NCBI GenBank assembly: GCA_016235265.1
Contig: JACRLI010000023.1
Location: 113,820-177,819 of the forward strand
Length of the DNA: 64,000 nt
Reading direction: 5' to 3'
Source of the DNA: Candidatus Eisenbacteria bacterium
GTDB taxonomy: Bacteria > Eisenbacteria > RBG-16-71-46 > JACRLI01
Positions 25,637 to 34,294 of this stretch are shown here, in pieces; the first letter of the stretch is position 1, and each line of letters begins with the position of its first letter. The translations under genes were made by a program, and so were the position numbers. A model generated the notes under the pieces. The model saw only the letters and a program-made list of their open reading frames with translations, was not told where the DNA came from and searched no databases.

Positions 25637-26872
25637 ATGCCTCTTCCGCGCCGTCGTTCCCATCCCGTTTCTGTCGGTTCCGTCACCATGGGTGGAGGCC
25701 ATCCCGTGGTCGTGCAGTCCATGACCAACACGGAGACTGCCGACGCTCTGTCCACGGCTTCGCAGGCTGCCGGGCTCTTCATTGCGGGCTCGGAGATCGT
25801 GCGGGTCACGGTCAATACGCGCGAGGCGGCGGGGGCGGTGCCGGAGATCCGGATGCGGCTGCGCGACCGGGGGCTGGATGTGCCGCTGGTGGGGGACTTT
25901 CACTTCAACGGGCACCAGTTGTTGCGCGATTTTCCGGAGTGCGCGGCGGCGCTCGATAAGTACCGCATCAACCCCGGAAACGTGGGCGTGGGCAGGGGGC
26001 GCGACGAGAATTTCCGGCAGATGGTCGCGGTGGCGGTGGAGCACGGGAAGCCGGTGCGGATCGGGGTGAACTGGGGCTCGCTGGACAGGGCGCTGCTCAC
26101 TTCCATGATGGATGCCAACGCGAAGCTGGCCGAGCCGCTGGGCCCGCGCGAGGTCACGCTGGCGGCGCTGCGCGAGAGTGCGCTGCGCTCGGCGGCGATG
26201 GCGGCGGAATTCGGTCTTCCGGCGGAGCGCATCGTGCTCTCGGTGAAGGTCTCGCGGGTGCGCGACCTGCTGGAGGTGTACCGTGACCTGGCGGCGCGCT
26301 GCGAGTACGCGCTGCACCTGGGGCTCACCGAGGCGGGCATGGGTACCAAGGGCGCGGTGGCCACGGTGGCCGCGCTTTCGCCGCTGCTGCTGGAGGGCAT
26401 CGGCGACACCATTCGCGCCAGCCTCACGCCGTCGCCGGGCGGGGATCGCACCGAGGAGGTGCGGCTGTGCCGGCAGCTGCTGCAATCGCTGGACCTGCGC
26501 CACTTCGAGCCGCAGGTCACCTCGTGCCCGGGCTGCGGGCGCACCACCAGCATCTTCTTCCAGCAGCTCGCCGAGGAGATCCAGGGCCACATCCGCCGGA
26601 GCATGCCCGACTGGCAGCGGCGCTACCCGGGCGTGGAGACCCTGCAGGTGGCGGTCATGGGCTGCGTGGTGAACGGGCCCGGAGAGTCGCGCCACGCCGA
26701 CATCGGCATCTCGCTGCCCGGCACGGGCGAGGACCCCAAGGCCCCGGTGTTCGTGGACGGGAAGCTGACCGTCACGCTCAAGGGCGAGAATATCGCGGGC
26801 GAGTTCCTCGAGCTGCTCGCGGGCTATGTCGAGCGCCGCTACGGCGGCGTGGCCCGCGCCGGGGAGCGCTGA
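25637..26872 (+). CDS. ispG: 4-hydroxy-3-methylbut-2-enyl diphosphate synthase (flavodoxin/ferredoxin)
   Basis: 411 residues. It makes HMBPP from 2-C-methylerythritol 2,4-cyclodiphosphate in the MEP isoprenoid pathway, using a 4Fe-4S cluster. It starts with the family pattern [20 protein letters not shown]. The cluster ligands are in CPGCGR (about 297) and [10 protein letters not shown] (about 340), and the TIM-barrel part has YRINPGNVG and LHLGLTEAG. It is the short bacterial form without the middle insertion seen in plants and chlamydiae. The next gene starts 7 bp after the stop, so the transporter is co-transcribed. Confidence 0.96.
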   Translation: MPLPRRRSHPVSVGSVTMGGGHPVVVQSMTNTETADALSTASQAAGLFIAGSEIVRVTVNTREAAGAVPEIRMRLRDRGLDVPLVGDFHFNGHQLLRDFPECAAALDKYRINPGNVGVGRGRDENFRQMVAVAVEHGKPVRIGVNWGSLDRALLTSMMDANAKLAEPLGPREVTLAALRESALRSAAMAAEFGLPAERIVLSVKVSRVRDLLEVYRDLAARCEYALHLGLTEAGMGTKGAVATVAALSPLLLEGIGDTIRASLTPSPGGDRTEEVRLCRQLLQSLDLRHFEPQVTSCPGCGRTTSIFFQQLAEEIQGHIRRSMPDWQRRYPGVETLQVAVMGCVVNGPGESRHADIGISLPGTGEDPKAPVFVDGKLTVTLKGENIAGEFLELLAGYVERRYGGVARAGER

Positions 26873-26879
26873 GAGGGAC

Positions 26880-28325
26880 GTGGCCGCCCTGCCCGCGGGC
26901 GCCGGCCCCCGCCCGGTGGCCGGGAGGCGCAGGACCCACCTGCTGCTCCTGTTCGTCCTCTACTGTCTGCGCCTGCTCTCGCTCTCCCTGGTCCTGCCGA
27001 TGCTGTCCCCCTACGCCATGGACATGGCCCACAGCACCGCCGCGCTCACCGGGCTGGCAGTGGGAGTCTACGGGCTCACCCAGGGCCTGTTCCAGGTGCC
27101 CTTCGGGGCCGCCAGCGACCGGCTGGGCCGGCGCAACGTGTTCGCGCTGGGGCTGGTGGTCTTCTCCGCAGGCTGCGCGGTGTGCGCCTCGGCCCACGAC
27201 ATCTACGCGCTCATCGCCGGGCGCTTCCTGCAGGGCGCGGGCGCGGTGGCCTCCACCATGCTCGCCTACGTGGCCGACCTCACCGACGAGGACACCCGGC
27301 CCCAGGCCATGGCGTGGCTGGGCACCATCGTGGGGGTGTCCTTCGGGCTGGGCGTGGTGACCGGCCCGGTTCTCACGCATAACTTCAGCCTGCCGGCCGT
27401 GTTCTGGGGCAGCGGCGTGCTCTGCGCGGTGGGCGCGCTGGCGGCGATGCTGCTGCTGCCCGAGCCGCCGCGCATCCGGCAGGCCGCCAGCCACGACCGC
27501 CGCGGCGAGGGCCTGCGCGAGTACCTGGGAGTGCTGCGCGAGGCCCCGCTGGCGCGCCTCACGGCGCAGGTGTTCCTGCTGCACTTCACGCTGACGGCGC
27601 TGTTCGTGGTGGTGCCGCTGCGCCTGGCGCATGCGGTGATCCCGCGCGATCTGTGGCAGGCCTACCTTCCCATCATCCTGGCCGGGCTGGTGGTGATGTT
27701 CGTGGCCGCCGCCCTCCAGCGCCGCTTTCCCCGCCCGGACCTGTTCGTGTTCTTCGCGTGGGTGGCCGTCGCCGCCGGCACCTACCTGGCGCTCAACGCG
27801 CCGCCCGAGCGGGGCGACCTGGTCGCCGCGCTGATCCTGTTCGTGGCCGGCTTCGCCATCCTGGAGCCGCTGCTGCCGTCGCTGTTCACACGCCTGACGC
27901 GCACCTCCATCCGCGGCGCCGCGCTGGGGCTGTTCAACGGATCGCAGTTCATGGGGGCGTTCCTGGGGGGGCTCACCGCGGGCGCGCTGGGCGTGAAGGC
28001 GCCCCACCTCCTGGCGCTGGGCATCGTGGGACTTGCGGTGGTGAGTCTATTCCTGAACCGAGGGCTGCGGCAGGCGGCACATCTCAAGGTGATTCACTTC
28101 GCGCTGGCGCGCATGACCCACGCGGAGGAGGCCACGCTGGCGGAGAAGCTGCGCAAGGTCCCGGGGATCAAGGACGTCAGCGTGGACGCGCACGACCAGC
28201 TGTGGGTGCAGTGCGACACTCGGGAGGTGGAGGAGGGGCGGTTACGGGGGATGGTGGAGGGCAACGTGGATGGAGATGCAGGTGGCTACCCTGCGGAGGT
28301 TCCCCGGGCCGGGGCGCCGGGATGA
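26880..28325 (+). CDS. MFS transporter with C-terminal ferredoxin-like (YajR/YAM-type) domain
   Basis: 481 residues. Twelve hydrophobic helices with the motif A loop AASDRLGRRNVFALG, then a soluble tail of about 90 residues after LKVIHFALARMTHAEEA containing VPGIKDVSVDAHDQLWVQCD. That tail resembles the YAM domain of E. coli YajR, a ferredoxin-like fold of unknown ligand. The substrate is unknown (drug/proton antiport is common in the group). The start is GTG 26880 with AGAGGGA directly upstream; a GTG at 26826 would overlap ispG by 47 bp. Confidence 0.8.
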   Translation: MAALPAGAGPRPVAGRRRTHLLLLFVLYCLRLLSLSLVLPMLSPYAMDMAHSTAALTGLAVGVYGLTQGLFQVPFGAASDRLGRRNVFALGLVVFSAGCAVCASAHDIYALIAGRFLQGAGAVASTMLAYVADLTDEDTRPQAMAWLGTIVGVSFGLGVVTGPVLTHNFSLPAVFWGSGVLCAVGALAAMLLLPEPPRIRQAASHDRRGEGLREYLGVLREAPLARLTAQVFLLHFTLTALFVVVPLRLAHAVIPRDLWQAYLPIILAGLVVMFVAAALQRRFPRPDLFVFFAWVAVAAGTYLALNAPPERGDLVAALILFVAGFAILEPLLPSLFTRLTRTSIRGAALGLFNGSQFMGAFLGGLTAGALGVKAPHLLALGIVGLAVVSLFLNRGLRQAAHLKVIHFALARMTHAEEATLAEKLRKVPGIKDVSVDAHDQLWVQCDTREVEEGRLRGMVEGNVDGDAGGYPAEVPRAGAPG

Positions 28326-28347
28326 GCATGCGTCGCAGAGCGCGGTT

Positions 28348-29721
28348 CTACGCAAACACCTCCGGATCCGCGTCCCCGAAGAACTCCTCGTGCAGCCTCC
28401 GCACCACCCCGTCCACTTCCCGCTCCTCGATCACGAACGTCAGGTTGATCTCCGAAGCGCCCTGGCTGATCATGCGCAGCTCGGCCGGGCCCAGCGCGCC
28501 GAAGATGCGCGCCACCACGCCCGGCGTGGACTTCAGATTCGCACCCACCACGCACACGATGGCCTGGGCGGACTCCACCGACACCTGGCCGAACGCTCCC
28601 AGGTCGCGGCGGATCTCGTCCAGGCGCTCGGTGCGGTCCAGGGTCACCGAGACGGAGACCTCCGAGGTGGTCACCACGTCCACCGAGGTGCGGTGGCGGT
28701 CGAACACCTCGAACAGCGCGCGCAGGAAGCCGAAAGCCATCAGCATGCGCGTGGAGGTGACATTCACCAGCGTCACGCCGCGCTTGAAGGCGATGGACTT
28801 CACGGGGCTGCGCGAGGGCGGGGCCACGGGCACGATGCGCGTGCCCTCGCAGGCTGGATTGAGCGTGTTGCGGATCTCCACCGGGATGCCGCTTTCCACG
28901 GCGGGCAGCACCGTTGCCGGGTGGAGCACCTTGGCGCCGAAGTAGGCCAGCTCGGCGGCCTCGTCGAAGGAGGCCACGCGGATGCGTCGCGCGCCGGGCA
29001 CCACCCTCGGGTCGGTGGTCATGAGGCCGTCCACGTCGGTCCAGATCTGGATGGTCTCGGCGTCCAGGGCCGCGCCCAGCAGGGCGGCGGAGTAGTCGGA
29101 GCCGCCGCGGCCCAGGGTGGTGGTCACGCCGGCGGGGGTGGCCCCGATGAAGCCCTGGGCCACGGGAACCGTGCCCGCGTCGAGCAACGGGAGCAGCATG
29201 GTCCGGCAGCGCGTGCGCGTGGCGTCGGTGTCGGGCGCGGCGGAGGTGAAGGCCTCGTCGGTGACCACGAAGGAGCGCGAGTCCACACGCTCCGCGGGCA
29301 GGCCGCGCTTGCGCATCGCGGCGGCCACCAGGTGGGACGAGAGCCGCTCGCCGAAGGCGGCGGCGGCGTCCAGGCTGCGCGGAGTCAGCTCGCCCAGGGT
29401 GGACACGCTGCGCAACAGCAGCGCCAGTTCCTCGATCTCCCGCTCGATCGCCGCGCGCAGCGCCGGGGCTTCGCCGGCGGGGGCGATGTCGTCCGCGATC
29501 CCGACGTGGCGCTCATGCAGCGCGGCCACGGCCGCCCCGGCGTCCTTCCCCTGGCCCTCGCCGGCGGCGAAGGCCGCCTTGAGCAGGATGTCGGTGGCGC
29601 CCGAGACCGCCGAGACCACCACCAGCGGCTTCCGTGGGCGCGCGGCGGCCACGATCTCCGCCACGGCGGACATGGCCCGGGCGTTGCGCACCGAGGTGCC
29701 GCCGAACTTCATCACGATCAT
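28348..29721 (-). CDS. lysC: Aspartate kinase (monofunctional, lysine-sensitive type)
   Basis: 457 residues. It phosphorylates L-aspartate, the first step to Lys, Thr and Met. It has the N-terminal KFGGTSV motif, GRGGSDYSAALLGAAL for the nucleotide site, DVDGLMTTDPRV, and two ACT domains after about residue 300 (VNVTSTRML, then VCVVGANLKSTPGVVARIF) that would bind the inhibitory amino acid. Length and layout match LysC/AK-III. Convergent with the YajR-like gene, only 22 bp apart. It stands alone with no other amino acid gene nearby. Confidence 0.95.
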   Translation of the reverse strand: MIVMKFGGTSVRNARAMSAVAEIVAAARPRKPLVVVSAVSGATDILLKAAFAAGEGQGKDAGAAVAALHERHVGIADDIAPAGEAPALRAAIEREIEELALLLRSVSTLGELTPRSLDAAAAFGERLSSHLVAAAMRKRGLPAERVDSRSFVVTDEAFTSAAPDTDATRTRCRTMLLPLLDAGTVPVAQGFIGATPAGVTTTLGRGGSDYSAALLGAALDAETIQIWTDVDGLMTTDPRVVPGARRIRVASFDEAAELAYFGAKVLHPATVLPAVESGIPVEIRNTLNPACEGTRIVPVAPPSRSPVKSIAFKRGVTLVNVTSTRMLMAFGFLRALFEVFDRHRTSVDVVTTSEVSVSVTLDRTERLDEIRRDLGAFGQVSVESAQAIVCVVGANLKSTPGVVARIFGALGPAELRMISQGASEINLTFVIEEREVDGVVRRLHEEFFGDADPEVFA

Positions 29722-29769
29722 GGAAGAGGCTCCCCGAATCCGGCCGGCGGCTCGGCCCCTGCGGCCAAG

Positions 29770-30726
29770 TCAGCGCGCGCGCATGCCCCCGCGGCGCTCC
29801 AGGATGCCCGGCACCACCGCGTACACGAACATCGCCAGCGCCAGGCCGGCCACCGCGTCGATGGCGTAGTGGAAGCCGCCGTACACCGCCCCCACGGACA
29901 GCGCCGGCACCAGCGCCAGCAGGACCCAGAATGTCGTCCGGCTGTAACGCCACGCCATGAACAGCACCGTCATGGATACGGCCACGTGCGAGCTGGGGAA
30001 GGCGCTGCCCAGCGAGGATCCGCCCCGCAACACCCAGTGCACGACGTGGGGCAGCCAGCGGCCCACCGCGCCCGGCAGCGGCGGGACGAAGTAGTGGAAC
30101 GGGCCGGTGACGGGGAAGAAGATGAAGATGGTCATGCACAGAAAGAAGCTCACCGACATCGTGCCCATGTACACCCGGAACTCGGCGCGACGGCGCGAAA
30201 GGTACAGCACCAGGGCCAGCGCCGGGGCCAGGAAGTAGTAGCTGAGGTAGGCCAGGTGCAGGTACTCGGAGAGCCATACCTGCGGGAAGACCTGTCGCAG
30301 CGTCACGCTGGGCTGGCCGCCGAACACCGCGTGCTCCCAGCCGACCACCATGGCATCGTGGAATCCCACGGTGAAGGCCCGGTTGAGGTGGCCGATTTCC
30401 TCGTAGAAGAACGGGGTCAGCAGGATGGGATAGAAGTCGCGCAGCCACTGCAGCCGGACCGGGAAGCGCCCGGTGGCGAGCAGCGCCAGGAGCGCCAGCA
30501 CCAGCGCGCGCAGCGCCAGGGACAGGCCCGCGCCCGGCACCGAGTGCGGGTGGATCGTCAGCACCGCCGTGGTGAACAGGACGTACACCCCGACCGCGAT
30601 GTCCGCGGGCTCCAGGTGTGAAACGGCGAACGCCGGGCGCACCGCCTCCCCGGTCTTCCCGTGCCACTCCTTCGCGTCGCTCACGCGTCCCGCCCCGGCC
30701 GTCCTCGTGGGTTCCGTCACAGCCAT
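29770..30726 (-). CDS. PAP2-superfamily membrane enzyme of the sphingolipid operon
   Basis: 318 residues with about six to eight hydrophobic helices. It shows the PAP2 motifs GSAFPSSHVAVS (about 222) and VYGGFHYAIDAVAG (about 270), giving the two His and the Asp of the phosphotransfer site. The classical KxxxxxxRP motif is not evident, as in the inositol-phosphorylceramide/sphingomyelin-synthase branch. It is last in a four-gene operon with ceramide-type enzymes and overlaps the upstream gene by 10 bp. It could dephosphorylate a lipid phosphate or transfer a polar head group to ceramide. The start is ATG 30726; the longer frame to 30825 would run into the neighbour. Confidence 0.8.
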   Translation of the reverse strand: MAVTEPTRTAGAGRVSDAKEWHGKTGEAVRPAFAVSHLEPADIAVGVYVLFTTAVLTIHPHSVPGAGLSLALRALVLALLALLATGRFPVRLQWLRDFYPILLTPFFYEEIGHLNRAFTVGFHDAMVVGWEHAVFGGQPSVTLRQVFPQVWLSEYLHLAYLSYYFLAPALALVLYLSRRRAEFRVYMGTMSVSFFLCMTIFIFFPVTGPFHYFVPPLPGAVGRWLPHVVHWVLRGGSSLGSAFPSSHVAVSMTVLFMAWRYSRTTFWVLLALVPALSVGAVYGGFHYAIDAVAGLALAMFVYAVVPGILERRGGMRAR

Positions 30727-31694
30727 CCCTCGTCCCGGTACCACTTCGCAGTCTGCTCCAGGCCCGTCTGCAGGTCCCAGCGCGAAGAATACCCCAATTC
30801 GCGACGGGCGCGCGCGTCGGAACACACCCAGAAACGCTGCGACAGATCGATCACCTTGTCGGGGTCCAGGACCGGTGTGAGGTCGCGCGGCGTAAGCCAG
30901 CGGTTCACGCGGGCCACCGCGCGCGCCACCACCAGGGGCGCGGGCAGCGGAAGGGTGCGGCGGCCGAGCACCTTTGCAATGGCCTTCGCCATCTCGAAGG
31001 TGTGGTGGTCGGTGCCGTCGGTGGCGAAGTACACCGCGCCCGGCGGGCCCTTCTCTCCGGCCAGGCGCAGGGCGGCGGCCAGGTCATCCACGTGGATCAT
31101 GCAACTGCGCTCGGTGCCCCCGACCAGCAGCGGGCTGAAGCCGCGCATGGCCATCCGGAACAGCACCAGCACCCCGGTATCCCGCGGACCGTACACCACG
31201 GGCGGGCGCACCACAATCACCGGCACCCGGTCGCGGAACTCCCCGGCGAGCCGCTCCTGGGCCAGCTTGCTGCGACCGTAGGCGGTGACCGGATGGGGCG
31301 TGTCGTCCTCGGTGAGCGGGCGGCCGTCGGGCGAGGGGCCCGCGGCTGCGAGGCTGCTCACCAGCACCACGCGAGGCGCGCCGCCGGGCCGGGAGGCGCA
31401 CACTTCCAGCAGCAGCCGGGTGCCCTCGACATTACTGCGCTCGAACTCGCGGGGGTCGCGCGCGCGCACCACCGCCGCGACGTGGTGCACCACGTGGGCG
31501 TGGCGCACCGCCTCCTCGAGGGCCTTTCGGTCGGAGAGATCTCCGGGGACCAGGCGGGCGCCCAGGGATTCGAGCAGGGCGCGCTTGCCGGCGGGGCGCA
31601 CCAGGGCGTCGAGCTCGTAGCCGGAGCGCTTGAGCTCCATGGCCAGCGCGCCCCCGACGAACCCCGTGCCCCCGGTGACCAGCGCCCGCGCCAT
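30717..31694 (-). CDS. NAD(P)-dependent epimerase-fold reductase, probable ceramide-pathway reductase (CerR-like)
   Basis: 325 residues, extended short-chain dehydrogenase. It has VTGGTGFVGGALA at the N-terminus for NAD(P) and the catalytic YxxxK in AYGRSKLAQE (about 148), with Ser in VVLVSSLAAAG. Alone it would be called a nucleotide-sugar epimerase or 3-beta-HSD-like protein. Next to serine palmitoyltransferase and a GNAT-fold acyltransferase, it matches the CerR reductase of Caulobacter-type ceramide synthesis, which reduces the 3-keto group. Start and upstream stop share one base (TGATG), so translation is coupled. Confidence 0.72.
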   Translation of the reverse strand: MARALVTGGTGFVGGALAMELKRSGYELDALVRPAGKRALLESLGARLVPGDLSDRKALEEAVRHAHVVHHVAAVVRARDPREFERSNVEGTRLLLEVCASRPGGAPRVVLVSSLAAAGPSPDGRPLTEDDTPHPVTAYGRSKLAQERLAGEFRDRVPVIVVRPPVVYGPRDTGVLVLFRMAMRGFSPLLVGGTERSCMIHVDDLAAALRLAGEKGPPGAVYFATDGTDHHTFEMAKAIAKVLGRRTLPLPAPLVVARAVARVNRWLTPRDLTPVLDPDKVIDLSQRFWVCSDARARRELGYSSRWDLQTGLEQTAKWYRDEGWL

Positions 31695-32818
31695 CAGCGC
31701 AGGCGCTCCACCGGCGCTTCGTAGATGCGGTAGGTCTTGTACACCTTCGCCCCGAGGTTCTCCAGCGGCGTGCGGGCGATCAGGTTGTCCTCGAGGATCC
31801 ACGAGAACTCGCCCATGGTGTAGCCGATGCGCTGGGCGGCCCGGGTCACCTCGAACATCAGGAGGGCGTCGATCCCCAGCTTGCGGTAGCCCTCCTTCAC
31901 GCCCAGGGTGAGCACGCGGCCGGAGCGGATCTTGCGCTTGTGCCACAGGAACTTGAACAGTCCAAACGGGAACAGCCGTCCGTTGACGTGCTTGAGGGCG
32001 ATGTTGAGGTCGGGGAAGGCCAGCAGGAACGCCACCGGCTGGTTGTCCATCTCGGCAAACAGGACCAGGTTGGGGTCCACGGCGGCCTTGAACTGCTCGG
32101 CCATGTGCTCGATTTCCCGCGCACTCATGGGGCAGAAGCCCCAGTTGCGCTCCCACGCCTTGTTGTAGATGTCCTGGATGGCCTGCAGCTCCGCCTCGAA
32201 TTTCTTCATGTTGAGCGGGCGCACCGTGATGCTGCGCCGCTTCTTCACCAGCTCCGCGCCGCGCTCCAGCCGCTCCGGGAGCACGATGGGCTCCATCACG
32301 TAGGCCACCACGTCCTTGACCTTCGTGAGCCCGGTGGACGTGAGCAACTCCGGGTAGTAGCGCGGGTTGTACGGCATGAGCAGGACCGGCGGGCGGTCGA
32401 AGCCCTCGATGAGCGCGCCGATGTCGTCGTTGGTGGAGTAGTTCATCGGGCCGCGCACCGAGGTCAGGCCCCGGCCCTCGAGCCAGCGGGCCGCTTCGCG
32501 CACCAGCGCCCGCGCCACGTCCTGGCGGTCCACGCTCTCGAAGAACCCGAAGAAGCCGATCTTGTCGTCCCAGAACTCGTTGGACACCACGTTGTGCACC
32601 GCGGAGATGCGGCCCACGGGCCTGCCGCCGTCGTAGGCGACGAAGTCCTGGAGGTGGTTGCGTTCGAAGAACGGGTTGCGGCTGGCGTCGTGCTGGAAGC
32701 GCACGTCGGAAAGCAGCGGCGGCACCCAGTTGGGGTCGTCGCGGTAGATGTCCCAGGGGAGGCGAACGAATGTCTCGAGGTCGCGCTTGTCGCGGACCGG
32801 GCGGACTTCCACTGTCAT
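31694..32818 (-). CDS. GNAT-fold N-acyltransferase, candidate bacterial ceramide synthase
   Basis: 374 residues in the large GNAT-like family that starts PVRDKRDLETFVRLPW and continues DDPNWVPPLL. The acyl-CoA/ACP-binding region looks like RVLTLGVKEGYRKLGIDALL near the C-terminus, with TMGEFSWILEDN after it. It sits directly between serine palmitoyltransferase (17 bp upstream) and the reductase, the place where a bacterial ceramide synthase is expected. In Caulobacter such a GNAT-type protein acylates the sphingoid base. The assignment rests on fold and operon, not on shown activity; an acyltransferase for another amine is possible. Confidence 0.68.
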   Translation of the reverse strand: MTVEVRPVRDKRDLETFVRLPWDIYRDDPNWVPPLLSDVRFQHDASRNPFFERNHLQDFVAYDGGRPVGRISAVHNVVSNEFWDDKIGFFGFFESVDRQDVARALVREAARWLEGRGLTSVRGPMNYSTNDDIGALIEGFDRPPVLLMPYNPRYYPELLTSTGLTKVKDVVAYVMEPIVLPERLERGAELVKKRRSITVRPLNMKKFEAELQAIQDIYNKAWERNWGFCPMSAREIEHMAEQFKAAVDPNLVLFAEMDNQPVAFLLAFPDLNIALKHVNGRLFPFGLFKFLWHKRKIRSGRVLTLGVKEGYRKLGIDALLMFEVTRAAQRIGYTMGEFSWILEDNLIARTPLENLGAKVYKTYRIYEAPVERLR

Positions 32819-32834
32819 GTCGGGCAGCTCCGGG

Positions 32835-34064
32835 TTAGTGGATGAGCCCCATCCGCCTGCCGACCTTCTCGAACTTGTCGAGCACGAAATCCAGCTGTTC
32901 CCGGGTGTGGGTGGCGATGTAGCTGGTGCGGATCCGGCACTGGTTCTCGGGCACGGCGGGGCTGACCACCGGGTTGGTGAACACGCCTTCCTCGAACAGC
33001 TGCTTCCACACCACGAGCGTGGTGTGCGTGTCCCCGGTGATCACCGGGACGATGGGGGTCTCACAGCCGCCGATGTCGAAGCCGAGGCGGCGGAAGTTCT
33101 CCATCATGTAGCGGGCGTTCTTCCAGAGATTCTCGCGGCGCTCGGGCTCCTCGCGGATGATCTTGAGGGCCGCGCGCACCGTGGCCACCGCGTAGGGCGG
33201 CATGGCCGCGCTGAAGATGAACGGCCGGGAGTGGTGGCGCAGGTAATCGATCACGTCCGCATCCGCGGCCACGTAGCCGCCGATGGAGGCGAAGCTCTTG
33301 GAGAAGGTGGCGGTGATCACGTCGGTCTGCGCCGCCACGCCAAAGTGCTCGCAGGTGCCCGCGCCATGGGCGCCCAGCACCCCGGTGGAGTGGGCCTCGT
33401 CCACCAGCAACCGCGCTCCGTACTTGTGGCACAGCTCGAGAATCGGCGGGAGGGGGGCGATGTCGCCCTCCATGCTGAAGATCCCGTCCACGGCGATCAG
33501 GCGGCCCTTGCGCGGTTCCAGGTTCGCGAGGATGCGCTCCAGTTCGGCCAGGTCGTTGTGCTTGAACCGCTCGGTCTGGCCCATGGAGAGCATGCAGCCT
33601 TCCACGATGGAGGCGTGGTCGAGCTTGTCGATGATCACGACGTCGCTGCGGCCCACCAGCGTGGCGATCGCGCCCTGGTTGGTGAAGAAGCCGGTGGAGA
33701 ACATCATGGCCGCCTGCTTGCCCGAGAACGCGGCCAGCTCGGCTTCCAACTCGAGGTGAATGTCCAGCGTGCCGTTGAGGAAGCGGCTGCCGGTGCATCC
33801 GGTGCCGTAGCGGCGGGAGGCTTCCTCCGCCGCCTCCAGGACGCGCGGATCGTGCGTGAGACCGAGGTAGTTGTTGGACCCGACCATCACCATTTCGCGG
33901 CCGTCAATCACCACGATGGTGTCGTGGGACTCCTGGATGGCGCGGAAGTAAGGGTACAGGCCCGCGGCGCGCGCTTCGGCGGCCTTGGTGAAGGACTTCG
34001 CCTTGCGGAACACGTCCGCGATCTTGGCGGTCGTAACCTGGTCACCCTTGGTGGCTTGCGGCAT
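32835..34064 (-). CDS. spt: Alpha-oxoamine synthase, probable serine palmitoyltransferase
   Basis: 409 residues, PLP-dependent. It has VGSNNYLGLTHDPRV, the PLP-stacking region LVDEAHSTGVLGAHG and the PLP-lysine in ATFSKSFASIGGYVA. The family includes SPT, BioF, KBL and HemA. Full length with the extra N-terminal segment (KSFTKAAEARAAGLYPYFR) and the operon partners favour SPT, which condenses serine with a long acyl thioester to 3-ketosphinganine. No acyl carrier protein gene is adjacent, unlike Caulobacter. The start is ATG 34064 with GGGAG seven bases upstream. It is preceded by the best sigma-70-type promoter on this strand. Confidence 0.85.
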   Translation of the reverse strand: MPQATKGDQVTTAKIADVFRKAKSFTKAAEARAAGLYPYFRAIQESHDTIVVIDGREMVMVGSNNYLGLTHDPRVLEAAEEASRRYGTGCTGSRFLNGTLDIHLELEAELAAFSGKQAAMMFSTGFFTNQGAIATLVGRSDVVIIDKLDHASIVEGCMLSMGQTERFKHNDLAELERILANLEPRKGRLIAVDGIFSMEGDIAPLPPILELCHKYGARLLVDEAHSTGVLGAHGAGTCEHFGVAAQTDVITATFSKSFASIGGYVAADADVIDYLRHHSRPFIFSAAMPPYAVATVRAALKIIREEPERRENLWKNARYMMENFRRLGFDIGGCETPIVPVITGDTHTTLVVWKQLFEEGVFTNPVVSPAVPENQCRIRTSYIATHTREQLDFVLDKFEKVGRRMGLIH

Positions 34065-34178
34065 GCAAATACTCCCGGATCCCCGGGGAACGGCCGGGCG
34101 CTCCGTCGAGGTGAAACTTCGGTCGGATCGCGAACTTGGTGGAGGCGCATTCGCGGGCCAGATTTTGACCAGGCAAGT

Positions 34179-34207
34179 AATGTAACCCGGTCCCCGGACG
34201 GTGTCAA
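34179..34207 (-). promoter_or_regulatory. Sigma-70-type promoter of the sphingolipid operon
   Basis: On the minus strand TTGACA (plus 34202-34207), 17-base spacer, TACATT (plus 34179-34184). Six of six and four of six matches with ideal spacing. The start site would be near 34172, leaving a leader of about 108 bases to the ATG at 34064. The leader also holds a GGGAG SD. The rest of 34065-34294 shows nothing else. Confidence 0.75.
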
Positions 34208-34294
34208 TTCAACATTGGAAGCCGTTGCGCAGAAACGAATTCCGAAAAATCCGCAACCGCGGCCGGTGGGCCGGCGGGGGTTGGGACCGCGGTC

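Noticed and set aside
30717-31694. Nucleotide-sugar epimerase for polysaccharide synthesis
   Set aside because: No glycosyltransferase or sugar gene is nearby; operon partners are lipid enzymes, so the ceramide-type reductase is the better reading.
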